Under the pieces are notes generated by a model. It did no database searches, was not told the DNA's origin, and saw only the letters and a list, made by a program, of their open reading frames with translations. This document shows, in pieces, positions 45,256 through 57,200 of a stretch of DNA of 62,585 nt. Position 1 is the first letter of the stretch; each line of letters starts with the position of its first letter. The position numbers and the translations under genes were made by a program. Origin of the DNA: Gammaproteobacteria bacterium (GTDB lineage Bacteria; Pseudomonadota; Gammaproteobacteria; JAJFKO01); assembly GCA_021773175.1 (NCBI GenBank), contig JAJFKO010000060.1:1-62585 (forward strand). The letters run 5' to 3'.

Positions 45256-48200
45256 TTAAAACTTACGTCGACTTCCTGCAGGATTTCCTGGTCTTCCCCG
45301 GGTATGCCTTGCAGTATCTAAAGCACGACTTTCACGACCTGACTCTATTCCTGCTGCAAAAGCACCATGTTGTGTCATCCTGGCAGCCATACCTTTGCTA
45401 GCAACGTTACTCATTTTACTTGGTGGTTTAGGCTTACCTCGAGAAATAATTTCTCGTATCAAAGTGCAATGTATTTTGTACGGCCTAAATGCATCAGTCA
45501 TAGTAGCAATTATAGCCACATCTTGTGTCCGCGGTTTAGTAAGCCTGTCTTGTACTGTATCTTTAAACCTATCTAGCTCTTCTTCAACAGTTTTTACACT
45601 CAAAAGATAAGTTTGAGTTTGATAACAAAATTTTGTCCAATCAGTTTGTGCCTGTGTTGTAAGAACTTGAGTTGTGTCTTTTTGAAACATTGAACCTGAA
45701 AAATAATCACTTGCACGGATCATGTCACTAAAATACTGAAATAAAGACGCAAAGTAAGGAGCTACTATTGCTTTTTCAAGTGTATTATAATGGATCTCGT
45801 CTTTAATTTGATCCTGCATACTCTTTATAAGACGAACAATTTCTCCCTTGATGTCTGTACTTAGAGCTGAATTACTACAGCTTGAGATTATCTCATTTGC
45901 TATAATTAGAAAACATACCATATGAGGCGATTGCTCTCGCATTCTTATCTTTGCCTCTTGCTTTTTCGTTTTGATATTAAGTATTTTACTTATTAAACCA
46001 CTTAACGCTTCAATCCTTTCTTTTGTGATGTATTCTACTGCTGCTTCCGTAACTTTATGCGGATCTACTTGAGAAGTTCTGTGAGCGTCCTCTGCTACTC
46101 CTTTATGTGCAACCACTCCTACCTCGCGGCGTCTCACAGCTGCAGCTCTACGAGCAACTGCCGCTGCTTTACGCGCTTCTTCTTCCGCTAGACGTGCAGC
46201 TTCCTCTGCCGCTGCTTTACGCGCTTCCTCTGCCGCTACTTTACGTGCTGCCTCTTCCGCTACTGTACGTGTTGCCTCTTCCGCTGCTTTACGTGCTGCT
46301 TCTTCCGCGACTTTACGCGCTGCTGCTTCTTCCACTACTTTACGTGCGTCCTCTTCCGCTATTTTACGTGCTGCTGCTTCCGCTGCTTTACGCGCTGCTT
46401 CTTCCGCTACTGTACGTGCTGCTCCTTCCGCGACTTTACGCGCTGCTGCTTCCGCTGCTTTATTTAAGTCTGCTATGATTGCACACGCCGCATTGATTTT
46501 GGTTACAGCATGTGCCTTTGCAGATTCAGCTCTCTTATTAGCTTCAGCCTCTTCCTTTTCTGCTGTAGTAACAGCTTTTTGTTTTTCAGGAATTTGAGTT
46601 TCTTGCAGCTTGACAGCCTCTTGTTGTCTAGAAGCTGCCGACTCAAATATGTCACAAATGTTAAATTTAGTATTATCAACAAGATTATAACTATCCTGGA
46701 CTAAAAAATATTCCGTAATGCCACATCTATCAGCAAAATGTTTGATACTAGCATTTATTCTATCAATTAGAGCAACTACGTCAGTATCTGATAATTCAGT
46801 TTTCCCTGGGGTACCACCCATACTACTAATTGCCGCAGAAAAGTCATCATTAAAGGTAAAGAACTCATCGATATACTCAAAAAAAGCATCTTCGCTAAAA
46901 TTATCTTCTTCACTAAAATTAGTTGTACTGAAAGTATCATTTATTCGACTTATCACAACGCTCTCAGTTAATAGTAAAAAGTTTTTTACATCATCTTTAT
47001 TTTTAAAAGCATTTAGTGCATCAAGATTTATCAGCTCATCAACAACATCTCGCGTTGTAAAACCAGCAATACCACACATTGCTTTAAAGTTATTTAAAGC
47101 AATTTTCTGCACTTTGCCCCTTAGCTCGTTATTCTCAAATAATCTTTGCAATATGTCTTGAATATTCTCATTTAATGAGTTCTCAAACCGCTTAAACTTT
47201 GTTTGAAGTGATTCTAAATCCTGCCTTTCCTGCTTTAGCACCCGCTCTGCTTGCTCTGCTTTTTTTGTTGCAAGCACTGCTTTTTCATATGCCCTTTCCG
47301 CCTTAAAAACTTCATTAGGCAAAGATGAAGACTTTGTTTTTAATAAAGGTCGTGTAGCACTACCTGCTTTGGCTTCAGGATAATCACTCAAAACGGAACT
47401 CCCATCAGATAGCTTATTTGCTGAGAGTTCGACTCTTGCGCTGCCTTCTTTCGTTGCAGCATTAGAGCACAACGCACTAGCTATACCATGGGCTTGTAAA
47501 ACATAACCTTTACTTTTTACTCCAGCAGGTAACATTGATGCTACTTGCACATGTGGCGCTTTACAGGCCCATATTTGATCTACAGCCGCATCTACTTTAC
47601 TACCAGGAAAGTGACTATTTGGTTCATGATATTCGACAACAACGACTTCCTCTTTAGCGTCACCTGCTATTTTTCCTTGAGGCTTTCGCCAGCCACATAA
47701 ATCTTTTACATACTCAAGCTCAGCAAGCTCAATAGGCTGCTCAGCTATATGCAGCTGTTTAACATAGTCAATCACCTCATCAAATGCGTTTTCTGGAACA
47801 TATCCACGCTTTATTATTCTAGCTAGTTTGTCTGGTTCTACTATCACTCCATTCAATAAATTGATAAAAGCTAATGTTTCTTGCAGCTTGTCTCCATCAC
47901 ATATCTTACTTTGCTCTTGTAGTGCAAAACTATTACTCGCAGTTAAAACATTGCCATTAGTATCTACTAGTAAAAATTTCTTGTTATCACCTTCGGAACG
48001 TTGGCGAATTTGCATTTGATAAAATTCAGCACCTGCAACAGTGCAAGCAAGATAGTCAAACGTGCCATCTTCTTTAATAACGACAAGAACACTAGCAATT
48101 GGTTTAAAATACTCTTTCTTATCTTGCTTGGCGTTATCTTGACTAATACCAAAGGCTCTGAAATGACTCACGCCATAATAAAAGCTTGGCCAACCATCTG

Positions 48201-51200
48201 GACTAGGTTCAACTTTAGCGCTAGGAAAAGAATAATATGACATATATGTCATATTTATTCTGTCTAAACTATCATTCTCTGTATATTCCTCTATGTTAAA
48301 AGTAAGCTTTTCTCCCTCGTCAATAGCAAGACTTTGAGCTTCTAATTCTTGCTTAACTTCTTCTTCCGTCATTTCCTCTTGTTCTTGAGTGACTTCAGCA
48401 GCTAGAGCCTCATCATGACTAACAAACACATCAGCAGATTCTGTATTATGTACCATCGGCAACTTATCGATAAGTTCAGCCGTTTCGCTAATAATACTGT
48501 TAACATTATTAGTTACTGCTTGTGGTAACGGTTCTTTGGTAAGATTTATACTTTGCAAACGTCTTGCAAAATAGAGTTTTAAAACTTCCTGTGTAGCATG
48601 CATCGTGCATGGAATTTCAAATAGATGAAATGGCTCATTAGGCTGATCGGCTTCAAAAAAGTCTTTAACCTCAGCATATTTCAATGTGCCGGCATCTATC
48701 TGCTGCCATACCCATGATTCAATTTGTTGGTCAATTCCTTGAAATGCTCTTTGAATGATTTTCGACTTGCTACGCTTAGACTGATTCTTCAACTTCCAGA
48801 AGAAAACCTCACGCAAATCAATAGCAGGCGCTTGACGAGCCTCAGCTTTATCGGCTGGACAAATTGCTTTATACAGTGATGTAAACATTATCCAGCTAAT
48901 AGACTGGGCATTTTGTTCTAATAATTGTCGTTCACGCATCGCAGCCTGAATAGTTTCAGTAACTGTTTGCCCTTTACCAATAGTTAATCCAGCTTTGTCA
49001 GTAATTGGACGTTTATTATCGGTACCTGTTGTTTTACTTAAGTCCAAGAATAAAAATAATAAGACTTCACGAATATCTAAGCCTTTTGCTTTTAAAGCGA
49101 CTTCTAATTTACTACCCGGAATAGTCATGCTTTGAATGTCTTCTGGCTTTAATGAGCGCAAGGCCATGGCATCACCAGTAAAACAGGCTGCAATTTGACT
49201 TAATTCTTCATCTCCTTGACAACATTCAAGAAATGCATCAATCACAGCCGTTGTATTATCTGTTGTTAATAACCCACCTCGATCAATTAATGTTTGCATT
49301 TGCTTAAAAAGTTTTGCATTTTGTGTTTTTAATTGCGCAAAGAAATCAAAAGGGTTACTTGTTTCCTCAATAAGATAAGCATTGGCATTGTTATCACTGA
49401 ATAATGTTTGTATAACTTCTGCCTCAAAAGCAGCATTAAAAATACAACCTCGTTCAGGTAAAAATATTGGATAGGCCTGGCGTAGTCCAGGTGTTGCAGT
49501 AAAGATAACACTACGTTTGAAACCAGCTTGTAGCTCTGCTGGTGTAGCTGTCACACGTTTCACCGGTGTTTTAATTTGTGGAAATACGGCTTGCTTTAAA
49601 AAAGCTTGTATCATCTTCGGAGATTTACGGACTTTAATTTCGTTACTTAATACTTTTAGAATATCAATCGTCTGCTCATCAAAATAAAAATTTTCATAGT
49701 CCTCTCCTAACAGCTCACGAGCTCTTTTTTCGGCACGCGTTAAGCTATTACTGCGCGCACGTTCATTAATATGCTTACCATAAAGCTCTTCTAGAATACG
49801 AAACACATGCTCAGATTTCAAACCTTTCTGTGCATAATATTGGATACTTAATTCCGCAATTAAAACCGTAATTGCATGATGGGCTCTTACATCTTCACCA
49901 TCATGTTTCGGTGCTACCGTTAGGTCACCGGGATGAATTGATTCACCATAATCTTTACCCAACTGTAGTGTTAAAATATAAGGAAGATGTGTTTTGATAA
50001 ATCCACGTGCTAACTTCAATAAATTAGCGGCATTAGGGTTTTTTACATATAATTGTTTCAACCACAGGTCGAGAGTTTTGAATTTTTCACTATCCTTCGC
50101 TACCGACAAGTACTCTTTTAATTCATCTTGAGGAATATCGCGATACTGTAAAATGTCATTAGCACAAATACGATCTATTAATTTTTCTTGGAGTGATTCT
50201 AGCTCAGCTGCAGTTAGTTCCTTTTTACTATCACTCTCCAGAATACCTGCTAGTGATGCAATATCTGCACTTTTACCATCAAAATTAAGTAAACAATCAT
50301 ATAAGCGTAGCAATAAATCTTGCTGTGTTTCTGGTAAACCTTTCTTATCACCATAAGTCTTAATACAAAGTTGTAGAGGATCTGTAATTAAGTGTCCTTC
50401 ATCTTCTAGCTTAACTGTTTTTTCATAAAAGAAATCTAAAACATTTTTTGCAGCTACAGCTAATTCTTCATCCTCATAAACATAGGCGAGCTTATGCGCA
50501 ATCTTGATAGAGTACCATGTTACAGGCTCCATCAAGACACAACGCCCACTCTGCCGCCATTGCTCTAAGTTACGTAATAATGTTTGTAATTCTTTTGCTG
50601 TCCATTCATCTTCTAAGCCACGCTCTATCACTTCAAACTTCTGCTTAAAACTTTTTGCTAAGCTATTTGGAATGTCTTCTTTACCAATATGATAAAGCTC
50701 TGAAGTGTTGAATATAACTGGGAGCCATCCTTTACTTGCCATATACCGCGCAAGGATAGGCAGTAAAACTGCTGTTTTACCACCACCGGCGGCAAACTGT
50801 AGTAAGGTATGTTTATACGCTTCGGCTGTTGCAGCTGGGTTATCAATAATCGCAATAAGCTTCTTTAAAGCATCAAGCTGATCTTCTCGCAGCATATTGC
50901 CACTGTTGTATTCATAAACTAAAAAGATTCGCTCATGCGGATTAGAGGCATCGAGTGTATATTGACGCTTGCGAGCTAATGTACGCGCTAATACTTGCTG
51001 AGAATAAACTGATAAGTCCTCAAAGTTTCCCTTGTTTTGAATGATTTCTTCAGCATCTAAAACTTGCTGATATCGAGACGTTATTAACATGTAGTTAACT
51101 GTGTCATTCAACAGATTATTTATCTCATTTGCAGTTAAATGGGGATTTTTATTGAGTAGAACAGCGTGATTCTGAGTTAAGATAGCATCAATAATATCAT

Positions 51201-54200
51201 CAATAGTGATTTGACCAGTCTGCTCTGTCTTGAGTCGTAATTCAAATTCAAATCTGGCAACCTCATCACTCGGCATAATGTTAGCTGCTGCTAATATTGC
51301 ATCTGGCATAGTATGTATTTGTTCTTTATCAGCTTGATGCTGCTCGCGCAACTGTCTACATAGCATCTGAAGCGTAACGCCATCTTTTTTTACAAAATGA
51401 CGTCGCGTTAATCGCAGATTTTCTTCATGTCCTGCCTGGTAATGCTCGAATATTTTTCTTGTCAATGGGGACATATCATAGCCTGCAACAGCAAATTTAA
51501 AGTCGCCGTCCGCAATAGCACGATATTCCTCATTAAAGTTTTCCTCAAGAATTGAGGCTAAAGGCTGCTGCATATTTTTCGGTAATAATTCTAAATATTG
51601 AGCTGTAGGATCAATATCAGATTGATATGATTTTGCAGGCGTAGCAGTTTTTTTATGTGTAGCTGATTTACTTTGAATTAGAACAGTTGCATCGCAATCT
51701 AAAGAGCTGCTAATATCGGCACATTTACCGGCAAGTGTTTGTAATAACTCACTACGGTTATTATTACTCACATCGAAATCTTGAAAGTGTTGGGGATTAT
51801 TCATTACCACTAAAAGCATCGCTGTGATCTTTACATGCAATGGATGCAGAACACTATCATTACACAGTAACATCCAAAGTTGTGCTCGTAATTGCGCATA
51901 ATTGTCAGTCGAAGGTTGTATTGCTGCGCTCAGCATTAAAGGGAAAAATTTATATAAGTAGAGCAAACCTGGATTGGATGCTAATTGAATTATGTCTTTA
52001 TAGGGTCGATCATCAAATGCCCCACCTCTTCCACACTTATTTGAAATAGCACATATGCTACTATATACAGATATGCGCGCCTGCTTCAGTAAATCTTCTT
52101 GTTGTATACTTAAAAAATCTTCATCAATGAAAAAATCAAAATTTTGTAACATCTGAAGAGCTTTATCAATATTAAAATCTCGACAAGCTGAAATAGTATC
52201 CAAACGTCGCGTAGGTGTCGCCTTTGCAAGAGTTCTGACTTTGCTATTGTCTGCTCCTGGCAAATAATCTTTGAAATTTGCAAGAATTTCATGCTCATTA
52301 GAGCTTAATCTTAAATAATGAGGTATAGCGCTGATACCCTCAACTCTTGAGCTAATAGCATTAAGGTAAAATTGATATAACTCTTGAATTTGAGGAAACC
52401 CATATTCTGAAGATGTATTTTTATCAGTCGCATTAAGGTTATCTTTAGTGAATTTATTTATATGCCACAGCATACGGGCATATAGTTTTAGTTTAAATGC
52501 AATACCTTCTAATGTATTGTCAGAATAAGTATCGAGTAAATTTAATAACTCAACAATATCATTACTATTAGCTTTATATGTATAAGTTTTATCTAAAGTC
52601 GCAGCTGCACGCTCATATTGATGTGTAAAGCGGTATAACATAGCAAGATAGAATGTTGCAGCAAGGCTATCACCAATTAATTCACCTGTTTCTGCAGCCA
52701 CTGTATAGCTAAAGTATGGCTGCTGACTTGAACTGGTCTTATCTAACCAAGAAACTCTTCTATCTTCCTCTAGGCGTATTCCTGCCAGATTGTAATTAGG
52801 AATAATAACCTTTTCCGTTTTATCCTTTTTGTGTTGCAATTTAAATAGCTGGCTTATTCCAGGCAGAAACTTAATTTTTTGATGTTCTAGCAACACTACA
52901 TCTGGCTCAGTAGCTAAACATAGTCGGCTATCCTGTGCAATAAAGCTTAGATTGAGTTTGGCAAATTCTACTTTAATTAAAGTTATATTATCCCCGCTAG
53001 TATCCATGTGCATGCAAACAGCAGCAAAGGAATATCGATTAAAATAGCTTTGCCAACTAGCAAGCCACGGAGAAATATTGAGAACATCAGTACTTGAGTT
53101 AAGCCAAAAAAGTTTTTTATTCTGAAATGTCCAATCACCAGCGGTATTGGGTTGATAACAATCCCAACAAAGTTCATCTATGCTGGGCTGATATAGATAA
53201 ATAACGTCAGGATTGCTTGAGTCTATTCGTAACTTTTCTTGCTTATTATCAGTACATACCCAAGTTGAAACTGATCCGGAGACATTAAAATTATTACAGT
53301 CCAAACTAAATTCTTTGACTGCACCACTGACTCGAATATTTCGATAGACTGTTGCAACGTTATTATCTTTATTTGTTACAAAATACCACTGTTTGTCTTC
53401 TGAAAGGAATAGATTCTCAGTTAATTGCCGAATACCAAGAATGTTAACATCTAGTTTTAAATAGTTAATAACAGGATCATCAGCCAGATTAATCTGTTCT
53501 GCAATAACAGGAAACCATGCACTCTGCGTGATCTCATGGATTAAATACTCTAATCGCAAGCTTGGAAAATGTAAACGATACTCATTACAAGAGCTGTTTA
53601 TATAGAAGTCGTCCGTGCTACTTTCTGCAGATATCCTCCAAGTTGTATCTGTAGCGATAGTTAATCCACTTGCTGCTAAAACATTATTTATCAACGCAGT
53701 TAATTGATCTTGTGTAAGTCTTTTTACATAATGGACAAGATCAACAAGATATTTAGATTTGATAGTATCAACAGCAAGTTCGTTTTTATCAACACAGTGA
53801 GGTCTAAGCGATAGATTTTTCTTATCAAAGCTTGAAATAACCAAACATACGAGCATATCTTCTCTATCTGTGTCAGATAGTATGCCTTTGGCACCTAAAA
53901 CATGTAACGCATGCTTTGCATATAAAGCTTTTTCATATTTACTTTTGGCCGCATACAGCTTCTGCATCATATATCTGCGCGGATCAGGTAAACTATAACT
54001 TCCAATATTGCTTAATGCATCTTGATGTCGGGAAACATGCACCTGCAAATATTGAGTAATATTAGCATAAGTTCTAACTAACCATAACTGTGTACTGAAA
54101 TAACTGTTTTGATTTATTTCTCTAAAAGGAATCCCATCAACCTTATTCATATAAAAGGCAAATATTGCATTAAAAAACTGTTGAAGTAATAGTAATGTTT

Positions 54201-57200
54201 CAGAAAAATTCTCAGTAAACGCAACATCCAATTTGCCAAACTCAAAGAGTAAATGCGTAATAAATTGGCGCACTGTCCCATAATATAATTTATTACGATT
54301 TGCCAAGCACCAAGATAGTGTGCGTGCTACACGTAAATGATCAGCTGCCTCTAAAACACGCAGCTCTTGCTCAAGCACGGCAAGATGCGGTTCAAAATTC
54401 TCTTCACTTTGAAAAGGAATTGTTGTTAAAGCTTTGTCATTATTTTCTGACACGGATGGAGTGTATAAAATAGACTCCAAGCTATCTTGATGCAATATTC
54501 CTATTCTTGAGGATTGACCTGCTCGATTTCTATCTACAGCTATGGACTTTCCATTTAATACAATAGTAGATGAAGAACCTAAACTTCTTGCTACAGACTG
54601 TTCTTTATTTAATTTAGTAACACCACGAGCCGCTTGTTGTAACGCTAGAAATACTCGAGGCAAGTATTTTTCTTTAATTTTTTCTGGTTGATTGACTTGA
54701 ACGGGTCTTTCTCTACTATAAGGATCCTTAAACTTCTCATTAAACCTTTCCATTGGATGACGTTGTTTATAATTTATATTGTTATATCTATACTGTTCTC
54801 GCCATAAGATGGCTTCAACAACAAGCTTTTTTCTCGTTGCTATATCTTCAATTTCACAATGCTTAATAAAGTTTTCAAAATCTCCATATATGGGATGACC
54901 TTTCATAATTTCAGAATGAAGCAGTGCCTCCAAATATTTATTAAACTTACCATTTTCTGCAAAATAGCGTTGAACATAGTTTTCTGTTTCTTGGTTTGGC
55001 TCCTCAGTAATCTGACAATGATGGCTTCTATCTAGAAATATTTCTTTTGGTGCTTTAGATCTTCTTCTTGCAAAGTTTTGATGAACAGATGCGGCAATAT
55101 GGTACATGTTTGCATCAGTAAAAATACTGCGATCCATTAATTCTACTGGCAAGCCAATACTTTCATCGTCTTGTAACTTTAAATCATCAACATTATGTGC
55201 AAGTTGTGCAACAATGTCATATAACATCAAACAAACAATGCGTCGCAGAGACACACTTCCAGCATTGCTTAATTTCACAATCTCTTCAGAAGTAACAGCT
55301 ATGATGAGCTCGAGCATTTTGATAACAAGCTCAGTTGCCTCATCTTGAGATAATTTATCCCAAAACACATCCTTTGCTTCTGCAGATGTTTTTGGTAATC
55401 TTCTTAGAATATGATAAAGCGCATTTACATCAATGTTTTCATAATTAGGAAATAAATTATTTAAAATATCAAGAACATTTTTAGGAGTTTCAACACTTAC
55501 AACTGCCTCCACAACTCTTTCTTTAGTTATAGGGTCAATGCTTTCCACTTCTGTAGCTCGCAGTACTTTATCAACAATTCCAGGTTGTTTTAGTTCTTCA
55601 ACTGTAGCAACAAGCTTAGCTTCTTCAGCATTGTCTTTTTTGCTAGAGTATTTTCCTTCTAGATTAGGCTGAGCTGTTTGCTTGCTTTTTTCTTCTTTTG
55701 CGGCAACGTCCTCACTGAATGTGTTTGAAAATTCTATAAGCGGCAGAGATTCTTCTATAGTTAGCAAGCCTGCATGTTGATATTTGGTAACACGATTTCG
55801 AAACTCATTTAACGCAATTTGTAATAATTCTCGAGGAGGAATATCCTCACCATTTTCATACCTAGCAAATGCTCGTTGCAATGAAGCAAACTTCAAAAAC
55901 AACATATGTAACGCGACTTCATTTTCTGCATTTCTCCCGGTTTCCCCACTACACCCTTCAGCAACAATGTCTTTGATAACACTTCGAGCAGCTTTCATTT
56001 CATAAGCCGCATTTCTAGATGTTGAGCTAGGCAATACAATCGTTGTTCTTGAAGTACTCGTGTCATTTGATGTAAGTAATAATAAGCGACTCACACACTC
56101 TGCTGCCGGACTAAATGGCGCAAGGCTATTGCTATTAGATACATCCTCCACTTTTAATCCTGATGCAAATAAATTAGGACTAAAAGCCATATCAAGGATA
56201 GTAGTTAAAAAATCTTTTAGCTCAGAGGACTCCCACATGACTGTAACATTAGATGAAACAAACGTTGCCTTGCTTTTACTTGTACTTACCTGATACACAT
56301 CGTCATCAAACAACTCAACACCATCTGGGTCAATAACGCTAATCATTAAGCCACTGTCTATGTTGTTTTGATCTACACACTTTAATTTAAGAACAAGATA
56401 TTGGCCAGGCTCATCTCCCATTGTTAGAGAGATGTAAATAGCTCTTCCTTGGCTATCCTCTAACATCTTTTTAAGATGCTTCTGCAAGCGATTTATATGT
56501 AAACGCACTGGCCGTGGCTTTTTCACGCCTACTGAAGTGCTTTTTTCTTTGATATAAAGATATTCTATATTCCCACCTTTATATTCTGCAACTTGATAAA
56601 ACTTATTCTTATAACTTTTACAAATCTGCACTAAATAATGTAATGATCTAACAATACTCTTAATCTTTGTAGAGACGTCGGAATAGTTTTCTTTGTCCGC
56701 AGAATTACGAGATAAGGAGCTTAATACATCAATATCCTCACCTATTTTCTCCTTAATCTTTCTTATTTTCTCCAGAAATCTATAATTCAACTTGTCATCC
56801 TGCATACTTTTTACAACAGACATGAACTTGGCCAATAGATCTTTATCTGAGACACCATCAAATACATTTAACATATTTTTCACATATCTATCTTTCTCTT
56901 CATCAGTAAGCCCACAAATGTTATCGGATGCATCACGCCCAGCTGCATCTATTTCACTTAAACATTTGTCTACATAAAGCAACAATTCTTCTAGGGCTGG
57001 ATACAATTCATGAGGCGATAGAATGTGTCTTAAATCTGTTAAAGCGGTACTAACTGGAATTTTACTTTGGCCAAGCGTCTTAGAGTTTGTTGTGGAGTAT
57101 AGTTCAAGTAAATATCTAATCGCATCACTTGCTGCTAACTTTGTATCCCACTTTGTTCCTGCAATATGGCTACTACAATGCAAGTGCACAAATGCGAGAA

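Noticed and set aside
46107..46478. 123-codon Leu-rich plus-strand frame
   Set aside because: It is the complement of the Ala/Glu/Arg repeat tract of the giant gene and has no ribosome site.
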